Shown here piece after piece: positions 1 through 12,300 of a stretch of 64,000 nucleotides of DNA; position 1 is the first letter of the stretch, and each line of letters opens with the position of its first letter. The DNA is from Callorhinus ursinus. Taxonomy: Eukaryota > Chordata > Mammalia > Carnivora > Otariidae. Where the stretch lies: the NCBI RefSeq assembly GCF_003265705.1, contig NW_020312867.1, positions 10,701,228 through 10,765,227 of the forward strand. The letters run 5' to 3'. The translations under genes were made by a program, and so were the position numbers. The notes below the pieces were generated by a model, which searched no databases, was not told the origin of the DNA, and saw nothing but the letters and a program-made list of their open reading frames with translations.

Positions 1-188
1 TAAATTATTATTTATTTACTTGACAGAGAGAGAGAAAGAGAGAGAGAGAGCACAAGCAGGGGGAGCGGGAGAGGGAGAAGCAGGCTCCCTGCCAAGCAGG
101 GAGACCCATGTGGGGCTCAATCCCAGGACCCTGGGATCATGACCTGAGCCGAAGGCAGAGGCTCAACGACTGAGCCACCCAGGCACCC
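1..188 (-). mobile_element. CanSINE (tRNA-derived carnivore SINE), cut by window edge
   Basis: In reverse orientation it shows the A/T-rich tail (ttatttattt), the GA-rich microsatellite-like body, the gcaggctccct segment and the tRNA-like head ending gagccacccaggcaccc. The left end is cut by the window. Confidence 0.93.
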
Positions 189-319
189 TTAGTGCTTTCT
201 TTTTGTATGCCAGCCTCGAAAAAGATTTAATTATGCTTTAACAAATACATTCACTAAAGAAATAGATTAAAAATTGAACTTGTTTCCCAAACAAACAGAA
301 GTTGGACTGAACGATTTAA

Positions 320-1557
320 ATTCTTTTAAATTTGTTGAGTTTGTTTAATGGTCCAGGATATGGTCTATCTTGGTACATGATCTATGGGGCTTGTGAAGAG
401 GATGTGTATTCTGCTATTGCTGGGTGGAATGTTCTATAGATGTTGATTTGATCCTGTTGGTGGATGGTATTATTGGTTTCTTCTATATCCTTGTGGATTT
501 TCTGTCTAATTCTAGCAATTGTTGAGAGAATAGTGTTGAAGGATCTAACTAAGATTATGTAGTTATCCTTTTGGTTCCATCAGTTTTCTTTCGTGGTGTC
601 AATCGACTGTTCTAGAACAGTTTTAGCCTTAAGAAAAGGTAAATATATAGAATCCCCTGCCTCCAACCATTTTCCCTATTATTAACATCTTACATTAATA
701 TCATATGTTTGTTACAACTAATGAACCAGTGATGGTGGGTTATCGTTCACAAAAGTCTATAGTTGACTCAGATTTCTTTAGTTTTTACCTAATGTCCCTT
801 TTTCTGTTCCAGAATTCCACCCAGGATACTATGTTACATTTAGTTGTCATGTTCTCTTAGGTTTCTCTTGGTTGTGACATTTTCTCTGACTCTGCTTATT
901 TTTGACGATGTTAGCAGTGTTGAGAAGTGCAGTCAGGTATATTGTAGGATGCCCCTCTACTGGAATTTGTCTGATGTTTTTCTCATGACTAGCCTGGGGT
1001 TATAGATTTGGGGGAGGAAAACCACAGAAGTCAAGTGCCATTCCATCTCATCATATCAAGGGCACACACCACCAACAGGATTTGTGACTGTTGATATTGA
1101 CCTTGCTCACTTGACAGAGGTGGTGTTGGTGAGGTTTCTGCACCGTAAAGTTATTCTTTTCCCCTTTCTGTGCCCCAGTCTTTGGAAGGAAGTCACTATG
1201 GGCAGCCACAGGTAAGAGTTATTTATGCTCCCCTCCTTTAGAGTATCTACCTTAGTCTTTTAGAATTCTTCTGCACAGGAGGATTCTTTCCTCTCTCCCC
1301 CAGCCCTTTATTAATTTATTCAATCATTTCTATGTATCAGAATGGACTCATGGATATTTATTTTACACTTTGGATTATCCAATACTACTTAATTTTGTTA
1401 TTAAATTTTTCCAGCTTTGACCATTGGGAACTCTTTCAGTTGGCTCCTATGTCCCTTTGACATTTGTGTGTGTGTGTTTCTTTTTTTGAACAGTTCTTTA
1501 CTTTTTGGCACTACAAGATATTCTAGGTTTAGCTTGTCTATGTCCTGCCCCAGTCAT
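320..1557 (-). mobile_element. Ancient L1 fragments (ORF2 piece, then L1M-type 3' UTR)
   Basis: Bases 320-600 resemble reverse-complement L1 ORF2. From about 610 the text matches old mammalian L1 (L1M group) 3' sequence in reverse orientation. The element resumes after a younger L1 insertion at 2345. It is heavily mutated with no usable ORF. Bases 189-319 show nothing clear. Confidence 0.7.
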
Positions 1558-2344
1558 AGAAGCAGCCATTTCTTTTTTTTTTTTTTACTTTTATTTATTT
1601 ATTTATTTAATTTATTTTTTTAAATTTTATTTTATTATGTTATGTTAGTCACCATACATTACATCATTAGTTTTTGATGTAGTGTTCCATGATTCATTGT
1701 TTGTGTATAGCACCCAGTGCTCCATGCAGTACGTGCCCTCCTTAATACCCATCACCAGGCTAACCCATCCCCCCACCCTCCTCCCCTCTAGAACCCTCAG
1801 TTTGTTTCTCAGGGTCCATAGTCTCTCATGGTTCGTCTCCCCCTCCGATTTCCTCCCCTTCATTTTTCCCTTCCTACTATCTTCTTCTTCTTCTTTTTTT
1901 AAACATATAATGTATTCTTTGTTTCAGAGGTACAGGTCTGTGATTCAACAGTCTTACACAATTCACAGCGCTCACCATAGCACATACCCTCCCCAATGTC
2001 CATCACCCAGCCACCCCATCCCTCCCACCCCCCACCACTCCAGCAACCCTCAGTTTGTTTCCTGAGATTAAGAATTCCATGAGGAATTCTTAATGAGGTC
2101 ATATGATAATTCATATGGTCATATGATACTTGTCTTTCTCTGACTGACTTATTTCGCTTAGCATAATACCCTCCGGTTCCATCCACGTCATTGCAAATGG
2201 CAAGATTTTGGGGGGTTTTTGATGGCTGCACAATATTCCATTGTACATATATACCACATCTTCTTTATCCATTCATCTGTTGATGGACATCTGGGCTCTT
2301 TCCATAGTTTGGCTATTGTGGACATTGAGAAGCAGCCATTTCTT
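1558..2344 (-). mobile_element. 5'-truncated carnivore L1 with perfect 17-bp target-site duplication
   Basis: A 3'-end L1 fragment (1575-2327) in reverse orientation starts with a poly(T) run, the complement of its poly(A) tail. It is flanked by identical 17-bp copies of agaagcagccatttctt at 1558-1574 and 2328-2344. Its 3' UTR contains two diverged tandem units, each with a version of ccatcacc..ccctcagtttgttt. It carries no ORF. Confidence 0.93.
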
Positions 2345-2850
2345 GATGCAACCCTAGCTCCTTTTGATAGGGGATGGTGTTAGAAACCAAGGTTTGGGTA
2401 TTAGGTGTGCTTGTGGCTATGGGGGTGATGCTGCTTCTAGGATCTCTTAGCTGACAGAGCTATGTGTATACCAACCATGTCTATATACATATCTATGGAT
2501 ATTTTAATAGGTAACTATCTGTATCTATATTAAGTGAGAATTCTTAGGGATGTCTTCCTTACCACATGGATCATTCTAGCTGCCTCCCATCCCCTTCATT
2601 CCTGAAGGGTATTTTCACTGGATGTAAGATTCTGATGGGCAGCTCTTTTCTTTCAGCATTTAACTGCTGTGCTTTTCTTCTGGCTTCTGCGATTCTGATG
2701 AGTAATCTGCTGTCTTTAGAATTGTGTTTCCCTAGAAGAAGGTGTCATTTCTCTCTTGGTTCTCTCACGATTTTCTCTCAAGTTGCCAAAGCTTTCGGAC
2801 TCAGCATCCAGGTAATCCCCTTTAATGAAGTTTTCTGGTGATGTTACTGT
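2345..2850 (-). mobile_element. Ancient L1M continuation and ORF2-derived piece
   Basis: Bases 2345-2500 continue the older L1 3' sequence interrupted by the younger L1. Bases 2560-2830 resemble reverse-complement L1 ORF2. The next stretch, 2851-3240, has no recognisable element apart from a short C run. Confidence 0.6.
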
Positions 2851-3240
2851 CTTCTCTATAACTCCCTACCCCTTCTGGTCAATGTCTGTTTTCTGAATTC
2901 CCAAAGCACCGCAGTTTCCTTCTTTATTGTACTTCTTCACTGTACTTGTCTTGTTTGCTAATAATGTGACCATGTGTCTTAGGTGGTTCACAGAGATTGA
3001 TCTTTGTATCCCCATAGCACCCAAGTATTTAATAAGGGTGCAAAAAAAGTTTATTATGTGGATGAAGGTAATAATAGAATTGGTGTAAAATTCTCAGGTT
3101 TTTAAAAATTAATTTTTAATGACATAACTAGTTGTGAAAATATGCTCCTAAAAATAAAGGAACGTTACAGACACAGCTAGAGTTTCCTGTGATCATTTCC
3201 TTAATTCTGATCCCCCCCCCCTTTAAGGATTTGGTGTTTG

Positions 3241-4085
3241 TCCTACCAAAATATAAAAATCTATTTCTACATCCATAATATGTGAAAGTAAATTATATTG
3301 TGTTTTGTACGTATGTGTATTTTTAGATAAATGGAATTGCCCTGGAACATGTTCTCTTTCAGTTTGCTTTTTGTTCACACAACAAAAGGAGAACTCTCTG
3401 CTTAAATTATGTATCTCATATATTCCTTTTAGCTGATAGATAGCATTTCATTGTATGACCATACTTCATTTAAGTATCCACTTTACCAAGGATGGATGTT
3501 TTGTTGTTTCTAGTTATTCGTTATTATAAACAATGCTGCAATAACCATAGACAATGCCCCTGTATGCACATGTGTAAAGGTCCCTGGATCATGGGGCATA
3601 GTGTTTTCAGTTTTGGAAGACACTGCCAAATTATCCTGAAAAGAGGTTTACCAAATATATACTCCCACAAATCGGTTATGAGAATACTCGTATTTATGCA
3701 ATTTTGCCATCACTCAGTGTAATGAAAAATTCATGGCTTTTTTTGTTTGTTTGTTTGTTTGTCATCAGGTAGGTAAAACCAGGTGTCTTATTTTTGTTTT
3801 AATTGCATTTTCCAAATACTGATATTTTTTCTTATGATTATTAGACATTTGGGTTTTTTCCCCCCCTGTGGGTTGTCTGTCCTATCCCTTAGCCCACATT
3901 TCTGGTATTGTCTTTTTCTTAGTGATTTGTAGGAGCTTAAAGAAATATATTAAGGATAATAGTCTTTTTGTCCGTGATATGAATTGCAAATATTTTCTTC
4001 CAGTCAGCTGCATTGTTTATGGAGTCTTTTCACATATAAAAGCTTTACACTCAGAAATGAACAAACTTATCAACCTTTTCTTTTT
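3241..4085 (-). mobile_element. Ancient L1 3' UTR (first part of a long split L1)
   Basis: Typical reverse-complement L1 3' text is visible (cattgtatgaccata.., acaatgctgcaataa.., actcccacaaatcgg). The element continues after the SINE at 4086-4286 and again after an insertion at about 5066-5425, making a split L1 of roughly 2.2 kb. Confidence 0.8.
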
Positions 4086-4286
4086 TTGTATTGTTTTGTT
4101 TTTAGAGAGAGAGAGAGAGTGCGAGTAGGAGGGGGAAGGGCAGAGGGAGAGGAGAGACAGAATCTAAAACAGGCTCCACGCTCAGCACAGAGCCCAGCTC
4201 GGGGCTTGATCCCAGATCACGAGATCATGACCTGAGCTGAAACCAAGAGTCGGACACGTAACCGACTGAGCCACCCAGGCATCCCA
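4086..4286 (-). mobile_element. CanSINE inserted in L1
   Basis: A full reverse-orientation SINE: GA-rich body, gcttgatcccag, atcatgacctgagctga and the terminal gagccacccaggcatcc. Short imperfect flanking repeats (atcaaccttttc / atcaattttgc) suggest the target duplication. Confidence 0.93.
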
Positions 4287-5065
4287 TCAATTTTGCGCTT
4301 TTTATAACCTATTTAAGAATATGCATTTCTATCCCAAGTCATAAAGCTAGTATTCTATGTTTTTTAAATAATTCTTAAACTTTTATTTTATATCTTTAGA
4401 TCTTCAGTGGACTTGTGGTATGAGGCAGGGATGTGGATTTACGCTTATTTCTCATTGTCGGCTGGCTATCCCAATATTACTTTTTGCATGACCCACCCTT
4501 TCCCCACTGATTTGAAATGTCGTCAAATGATTATTGCTGGGGAATAGGAGGGCTATTTGTTTTTGAATATTGGTTTATACTTGGCTACATTGCAAACTCT
4601 TTTATTAGTTTCAGTTGTGTGTCAGTTCTTTTTCTTGGGTTTTCCTGGTAGAAGATCATATTACTTGCAAAGTTAGATAGTCCTGTTTCTTTACTGTCAA
4701 TGTACCTGTTGTTTCTTTTTCTCTTTTCTTATTGCATTAGTATAGTTACTGGTACAATGTTGAGTAAAGCAGTGATAGGAGGATCATAGCCTTGTTTCTG
4801 ATTTTAATGGGAATGCTTCTGAAGTTTCTAATAAGTACGCTATTTGTTTTTGATTTCTGGTGGATACCTTTGATCTGGTTAAAGAAATTCCCTCTGTATC
4901 TAGTTCATAACTGTTTTATTATGAATGAATATTGAATTTTATCAAATGCTTTTTCTGTATCTATTGGAGATTATCATAGGATTTTTCTCCTTTTATCTGT
5001 TAATGTGTTAGTTACATTAATATTTCTAATATTTTCCTTGTATCTTGGGGACAGTCTTTACCTTG
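4287..5065 (-). mobile_element. Ancient L1, continuation toward ORF2
   Basis: Reverse-complement L1 text resumes right after the SINE and passes into ORF2-like sequence. Many stops and indels are present. Confidence 0.75.
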
Positions 5066-5425
5066 TTGTATTAGTCAGCTTAAGCTAAATTCTGCTCTGG
5101 TATCAAACAATCCCTAAATCTTAGTGAATTACAACAGAAGTTTATTTATTGCTCATGTCATGTGAGCACTAAGGATTGATTTCATGTCTTCTTAATTCTA
5201 GGACCCACGTTGATGGAGCATCTCATGGTAGATGGAAAAGAGAGATACTGGAACATCTTAACATTTCTACTCAGGAGTGGCATATGTTACTTCGATTCAC
5301 ATTTCATTGGTCAAAGCCAATCAGTGGCTAAGCTTGATGTCGGTGAATAGGCATAGAATCCTCCTGCAGAAAAGTGCCCAGCGAGTTGGGCAGCAGATGT
5401 TGTCATAATTACAATACATTCTATC
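5066..5425. repeat. Unassigned ancient interspersed repeat inserted in L1
   Basis: This block interrupts the L1 text, which resumes near 5426. It carries a caaacaa..ccctaaatcttagtg start and a later cacatttcattggtcaaagcc motif. Related blocks occur at 35343-35780 and 58858-59285. I recall it as an old dispersed mammalian repeat but cannot name the family with confidence. Confidence 0.5.
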
Positions 5426-5980
5426 ACACTGGTCATGACATAGTATTACTCTAAGATGTTGCTGGATTTCATGCACAAATATTTGTGTAGGCTTTTGTAT
5501 CTGTGTTCACAAGTGACCTAAGATTTTTTTTGTCTTGGGCTTTCCAGGGCTTTTTTTCTTCCCCTCTTGGGCTTTTAAAATAATTTGGGTAGGCTTGCAT
5601 CTTTTTACTATATACATTGGAAAAATATGTATAGAATGTTAATTATCTGTTTTCTGGAATTTTAAAGAACTTGCAAAACTGGTTGGACTTGGTTTTTTGG
5701 AAGTAGAACCTTGCAGTCAAAGTTTTAATTTCTTTTATGGTTAACTTTCTTTTATGGTTAACTTTCTGTGAACGTTTTCTACTTTTTAGGGGGAGATGCA
5801 ATATTGGTGATTTATATTTTTTTAGAAAATTGGCCTTTTCGTGATGGTTTAAACATTTACTGCTTAAAAATGGTTCACAGTGTTCTCTGTGACTGTAGTC
5901 GTACCCCCCCTTTTGCTTCAGACTTGTTCTTTTTCATTGTGTTTACGTTGACTGGGCTTTTTCAAAAGGTACTGTTTTAA
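5426..5980 (-). mobile_element. Ancient L1 ORF2-derived tail of the split element
   Basis: From agatgttgctggatttcatg onward the text matches reverse-complement L1 ORF2 and fades out near 5980. The following 5981-6368 has no recognisable element. Confidence 0.6.
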
Positions 5981-6368
5981 AAGAAGCATTCTTTCGTGCT
6001 TGGAAATATCTGCCTCTTGCCTTTATGCCTGAATGATACCCTGTTTAGCTTCAAAAACCACAGTCTCTCTATCACTCTTTCTGTTCTTCAAAGCACATGT
6101 ACAACAGGGCTTTTACTTCTCACAAAAAATGTGAGCTGGGCCCCAGTGACAAACCAGGAAACCTAGGGCTGGGGATGGTGAGGTCCTTGTTCTAGGCCAG
6201 AGGAGTGGGTGTTCCAGTCTGGACCCGTGTTTGTTCTAGCTCAGTGCAAGAACTAGATTGGTGTTGCCACTTGTGGTAGATGATGACAGTGACCTTGGTT
6301 CTTCCCTTCTCCCCATGACCCCAGGCTTTGCCATGTGACCTTGCACTCATGCCCCAGAAGAGGTTACT

Positions 6369-6838
6369 ATGGGCTGAATTGGGTCCCCCACAGATTCATA
6401 TGTTCATGTCCTAACCCAGCTACTTGTGATGGATTGGAAGATTAATTAGCAAATATCCAATCACTCTCCTTTCCCTCTGGGAGCAGTTTAGTTTCCTGCC
6501 CCAGTCACGTTAGGCTTGGCCCTCTGACTTGTTTCACCCAATGGAATGTGAACAAACATGATGTGATATGAGCAGAAGTTTTAAATATGCTTGCACAGCT
6601 GGGCTTCGCTTCTCATGCACTTGCCATTTGTCATGAGAAGAACGTGCCCCCGATAGCTGATGTTTCCAGGAGGCTATGGAGGAAAGGGGAACAGATCCGA
6701 ACCCATGGAAGCCTGGAACCAAACCTAGGACCTGCAGACAGACACATAAGCAAGAAAAACAAAACGCTTGCTCTTGTAACCTGTGCATTTAGGGGTGGCT
6801 TGTTTTGCAATATTATCGTGGCAATAGCTGACTGATAC
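6369..6838 (+). repeat. MLT1-like (ERVL-MaLR) LTR remnant
   Basis: It begins tatgggctgaattgggtccccc, the typical MaLR LTR start, and ends with a degraded ..gcaatagctgactgata end. The middle is strongly diverged and may be a mosaic of two LTR fragments. The next 6839-8087 is unique sequence with nothing I recognise. Confidence 0.55.
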
Positions 6839-8087
6839 GCCTCTCTTTGGGGAGTTGCTCAATCCAAGAGGGTTATTTCTAGACACTGGTGATAGGATGA
6901 GCAATGGGCCCATAGATGGGGAAGCCACCCAGCGTATAAGGGTGGCTCAATCCTACCAATGGGCCTGCAGGAATGGGCCAAGGGATTCAGTTCCCTGGAG
7001 GATGCATACCATGGCTTGACTCTGGCTCAGAGAGCTGGAGACAGAAGCCACTGGGCATTCTTTTAGTTCTGTTTTATCAGTCTGAGGAAAGATCTTCTAC
7101 CCCCAACTACCCAGTTCTCAGCTAATGAAGAACTTCGTTCTAAAAATTCAGAGCTGCTGGCTACTCTTCTTCCATCAAACGGAACATCTGAGAACCTAGA
7201 CCATTCTATTCTGCTCTCAGGTCTCTTCTGATCCCAGACCCATAAGCCTGGACAGTCCAGTGAGCATGAAGTCTTTGCTGAAGGTAGAAAGTTCCTGCAG
7301 GGAATCAGGAGGATGGGGGCATCATTACTGTGTCCTCAGCTACTCAGCAATCCTTGGGCAGTGGAGCAGGGACTGGAAATTAGATAATTGGGTGGGCTCT
7401 TCTTGGGTTTATGGGTGGGGAGTGGGGAGATATGCAGTGAAGAGGGTAGAGCTTTTCCTTACCAACTCCCAGCCAGTGATGCCTTTGTTGTAGAGGGCAA
7501 AGCTCGGGCAAGGGCCCCTGAGTCTCTTCTCCTCAGCTGAACTTCCTCAGCTCTGGAGTCCCCACTGTTTCCAAATGTTGGCTGATACCCTTACTTTTCA
7601 GTCCTGTTTTGAATTTCTATCCTCTTTTTAGGCCTTTGTTGATGTTTTAAGGGGAAGGGGTCTTATAAAGGGCTTGACAGGCTGGCATCTTAAGTCGGAA
7701 GTCTCTGTCCTTGATTTAAAAAAGGCTTTTCTACACCAACCGTGTGTATGAATTTCAGTAGTAAAGTCAGGAGAAAATTTGTATGTGGACAACCACAGAA
7801 TTTGTGTATGGAGTTAGTGCTGGATGTCCCAAATGCGGATTTGGGACATGGGCATTCCTATGGACGGCGACACAGAAAGAAAGGAAACCTGCGAATAGAG
7901 CTTTAGGACATGCCTCTATATAGGGGGAGACCAAAGAGGGACAGGAAAAAGAAAGGCATTCCTGAGTTGGTTAGGGGCTCCTAACAGGGCAGGCAGGTCT
8001 AGATGGTAGCTTGAGAATGCTGAGTGTGGGGATGGCATGTGGAAATGCCATCTGCAAAATCTTCTAGACTCTACCTCTTCTCGTCAT

Positions 8088-8830
8088 TCATTTCCATCCC
8101 TGTGGCCAGTGGCCCGAACACCACCATCTCTTGCCTGGACCGTTGCAGCCCTCTCTCTAACTGGCCTCCTGCTTCTGCTTTGGTTCCTCTTTCTCTTTAT
8201 TAGCCCAACATAACGGCCAGAGTGATCTGTTCCCCCCAAGTCCGTTCCTGTCTCTTCTTTGTTCAAGCCCGCCGAAGGCCCCACCTGAATCACCTTGCCC
8301 CACCTGGAAAGCCAGCGTCCTGCTGTGATTTGCACAGCCCTGTGTACTTTGGCTCTCATCACCTCCTGCAGCTAGCCCCTTCAGCGCCTGCTCCCCTCTT
8401 TTGCCTGATAGGTTCTACCTACTCGGTCCTCCTCGCTCATCTTCAAACATACCAGGCCTCCTCCTAAGCTGGGGCTTTTGCACCTGCTCCTCCCTCTGCC
8501 TGGAATGCTCTTTCCCAGAGATCAGCACGGCTCACTCCTTCAGGCCTTTCTCCTACATCACCTTCTCCCTGAGGACCTCCCTGGGTACTTGATCTCAAAG
8601 TGCAATCTCCTCCCTCCCCAACACTTCTATTCCCTTTCCCTGTTATGTTTCTTTTGCTTGTCACCATCTACTGTATATTTTGTTTATGTTGTTTAGTACA
8701 CATCACTCCTGTCTCTTCTGAAATGAGGACTCTGTGGAGGCAGAGATTTTTTTCTTTTGTACACTGATGCCTCCCCATCTGCTGGGCACATAAGTAGATG
8801 CTCAGTAAATATTATCAAATGCATACACTG
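8088..8830 (+). mobile_element. L2 (LINE2) 3' segment
   Basis: The order of conserved phrases is that of L2: a tctcttgcctggaccgttgcag start, gccagagtgatctgtt, ggcttttgcacctgctcctcc, ctgcctggaatgctctttccc and the end gctgggcacataagtagatgctcagtaaatatt. Bases 8831-9890 hold no clear element. Confidence 0.85.
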
Positions 8831-9892
8831 TTCAATGACCGTCATGTGGCCATTTGTTATTGGCTGGTGGGGACTAGCTGGTTGAAAGGCATCAGAGGGC
8901 ACCTGGGCCCCCACCTGTGCAGTTCACATCTGGGGTTGGAGGAACACCAGCTGCCAAATCTGCAAGAGGACCAGGCATTTGACACTTGTTGGCTTGCCCT
9001 AGATGTTCCCTGAGAGCTGAGACATAAAAGCTGTCAAGACTGGTTTCTGAGGGTGCCAGTCTGAAATGGGTCCATGATGGATGAAGCCGGAGACAGGCAA
9101 AGTGAACTTAAAGGCACAGAGAGGGACAGAAGGCTGGGACTGAAGCCTGAGTCATTTGGATGGGTGGACGTATCATGGGAACAGAGGCAGGATGTGCAAG
9201 GAGGTGAGGATGTGGACGGGATGGAGCCCTATGCCTGGTGCACTCAATCAACAACTCTTCCTATTAACGTCTCTGCTCAGCCTCTGAACTCACTAAGGGA
9301 CTTTCAGACCACAGTTTGGCTTCCCATCAAGTTTGTTTGTCATCATGAAGATATTGGCTTGTGTATATAGTTAGGCTCTACTTCCCATTAAAAATTAGTA
9401 CATTGGTCTTGGGCTTATGCAGTTCATGTCCTAGTGAGTTAGGCTGTCTGTGTCAGCTTATATGAGACTGGTGACTGCGGAATCCTGACCAGACCCATTT
9501 TCTAGACTTGTAATATCAAGGACTGCACCTTGGCTGGGGGCGAGTTCACGGAGCAAATAATACCTCCTCAAGCCTTTTGAGACACAGCCAGTGCCAATAT
9601 TTCCTGGATTCTCTTTCAAAATCCTATACATTTGGTCAGTCTGGGAAGATGTCCTCAGGGCTGAGGGCTTCCAGAAAAAGCCCTTTGCGTCAGGTTCCTA
9701 GTTAGAAGGGGGACTGTTTCTGCCATTGCAGATTAGCTAACTGGATGCAGGCTTGAAATGTGTTGCCTGGCGTAGGTAGTAGGCACTGAGAGCTGCCTGC
9801 TCCATAGCCATTCCTTCCTTCTTCCTACTGCCAGATCCCGATTTTGTTCAGGATAGCAGTGTGCCCAATGAGAGGCAGTGATCCTCGTTGCC

Positions 9893-10150
9893 CTAAAGCA
9901 AGGGTTGACAAACTTTTCCTGTAAAGGGCAAGATAGTAACATTTAGGCTTTGTGAGCCAAGAGGAAACCTCCGTATAATTTTCCCATTGTGACACAATCT
10001 TTTGACTTCTTCCCCCCCATCCTGCCCCAACCATTTAAAAATGTAAAACTCATTCTTAGTTTGTGGGTTGTACAAAATCAGGTGGTGGGCTGACCACAGA
10101 CCTCGGCCCCCAAGCGCCCAGCGTTTGAGGTTAGCGGTCTCCCTAGCAGG
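9893..10150. mobile_element. hAT-Charlie-type non-autonomous DNA transposon
   Basis: It opens agggttgacaaacttttcctgtaaagggc..tttaggctttgtg, a phrase typical of a non-autonomous hAT element. The far end (gtggtgggctgacc) is degraded. No transposase is present. Confidence 0.6.
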
Positions 10151-11574
10151 TCATGGGATAAAAGCAGACCTTTCTCCTCCCCCCCCCCCCCCAGTTTTGA
10201 ATAAGAATGTGGATTATGGAAACATTGATCATGATTAGGCAACAAAGAGGCTACAAGTCAACATACCAGAGATTAGAATGCAAAGACCTGCAAAGGACAA
10301 TGCTAGCAACCTCCCACCTTGTAACTTGTCAAGTGAGAAAAATACTGCCCCGCATTTAAGCAGCTGTCCATCAGTGTCCTTATTACTTGCAGTTGCATTC
10401 TTAACCTTTCCAGCATGCTGGAGATGTCCATGGCTGTCTGCCTCTGCCCGATCTGGGAGCATCGCTCTGGTCCCCGGACAGCTGTTTTGTACCATGTGAT
10501 CTAACCCACCTCCATCTGCCTGCCCAGCTGATCAGGCACCAAATTAGCCAGTCTAGAGGCTGACCAGTGACCCATGTGGCTTGGCTCAGAGATCAGTGGG
10601 ACCAACCTGGGTCACCCGTAGGAGTGGGAATGGGGACCCCTTCTTCAGATTTGGCAGGACGGAAAGAGGTAGACACACGGTATGGTAGAGTTGAGTGAAT
10701 GGCGAGGCCCTGGAGGGCCGGTCCACAGACGTCACAGGGGAGGGCCCTGCAACTAACTGCCTCCGATGCATCCCTCCCTCCATCCCTCGGGAGCTCAGAC
10801 TGTCGTGGCCCCAGCTCCTGGATTTCTTCTTGATTCTAAATGCATCCTACCATTCCTGCTTAGTTCTTCCCCAGACCAGAGCAGTTTGAGAATGTGGGCT
10901 GGGGTCCTGTTCAGCATGCCTTTTGTTTTTCCTTGCTCCTGCCAGGGTGTGGCTGGGGGAAGGGAAGAAAGCCAGCTCCAAATGGCGGGGGAGTCCAGGG
11001 CAGCCCCCCTACCCGAAGGCCCCGCCTCCAGCACCACCTGGGTCCGCAGGGCTCCCCAGAGGGCTATTCTGAGCAGAGACTGTGGACCTGTTTAGCCTTG
11101 ACAAGCATCTGGTTTTGTGCTTCGCTGGAGCCACAAGAAGTGGGGGGGGGGGGAAGGAAATTCTTTCCAAGTGGCCGGTGAACATGTAGCTCCCTGGGGG
11201 TGTAACAGGATGGAAATAGAAACAGGGTCAGGAGGGCACTGAGGAGTCGGGGCTCTGACAGGTCACTGAAAGGAGGGTGACTGAGGTCCCAAACCTTCTG
11301 CCAGGACCTGTCAGCGCCTGGAGCAGGAGGGACTAGGGACTTGGAGTGGGGCTCCAGGTGGAGGGTTGGGTGGGCTGGAAGACCCAAAAAGCAGGTGTTC
11401 TGTAGAATTCCCAGGCACAGCTTGCTCTCTGGCTGGGGGAGGACACAGGCTCCACCCTTGTGAGGGCTGGTGGAACCAGTGGGGGTGAAGGTCTCGCAAA
11501 GACAGTGATGTTGAGCATTAGGTGGGCAGTGGGGCAGTGTCCCAGGGAAGGGTCGGTGAGCCAACTCCATCAAT
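10151..11574. other. Unique 3'-flanking sequence
   Basis: No repeat or gene recognised. It contains a C14 run near 10181-10194 and a GC-rich stretch around 10900-11500. Open frames here (for example the minus-strand one at 11064-11711) look like chance frames. Confidence 0.5.
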
Positions 11575-12300
11575 CCAGGATTTAATGAACACCCAGCCCT
11601 GAGCAGCTCTGGGGACAGGGAGCCCTCTCCCCATACATAGGTATGGATTCTGTCATTGGGCTCTAGGCCAGGATGGTCTTGGTATGAGCTACCAGTGAGG
11701 CTGAGGGACACTTGGGGCTTAGTTTTGAGCAGGGGATCTAGGAAGATCTTGGGAAGATGAAGGAGGGGAGAAGGTGGGCAGTCTCAGGGCTTCCGGGAGC
11801 TTACGGCCTCAGCACCAGTGGCCTTGTCATGCCCACATGGAGTCGAGGAGACGGCCTTGCGGGAGGCGAGTGGGCTTGTATTTGGGGTGCTTGGGAACCA
11901 CCAAAGGGGAGGGGGAACACACATCTGGAGTTACAGACAAACCCTTGGGAGCCATTTATGTACAAGTGGTCATTGAGATGATTTGGAGTGGATGAGATTG
12001 CGTGGAGAGTTGAGAAAAGGGAGAGGAAAACCTTGGGGGACATACAAGGGCAGAGAGAGGCGCCTGCGCAGGAGGCAGAGAGAGAGAGGGAGGGGGAGAG
12101 TAGTCAGGGGACCAGAAGAGATCCCAGGGGCGTGGCTCGGGCAGGGAGAAGAACATTGCAGCCACCAGTGTGGACTGTGGCAGAGACAGAGGAGATTGAG
12201 GAACTGGGACGTCCCAGGTGACTTGCAAAAGCAGTTCTGGGGGCTGGGGACAGAGGTCCCGGAAAGAGTGTGGGAAGCAAGGCAAGATGGGTGGCGAGAG
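11575..12300 (-). mobile_element. Diverged L2 fragments in reverse orientation
   Basis: Phrases such as tttaatgaacacccag, gggagcttacggcc and gtggatgagattgcgtgg resemble parts of reverse-complement L2 in the expected order, with strong divergence. A purine-rich tract at 12050-12110 lies inside. Confidence 0.45.

Noticed and set aside
1682..2231. Open frames on both strands at 1.7-2.2 kb
   Set aside because: They lie inside the non-coding 3' UTR of a 5'-truncated L1.
11064..11711. Minus-strand 215-codon frame downstream of ADRA1D
   Set aside because: Proline/serine-rich with no domain or family resemblance, in GC-rich flank; overlaps diverged L2 text. Chance frame.
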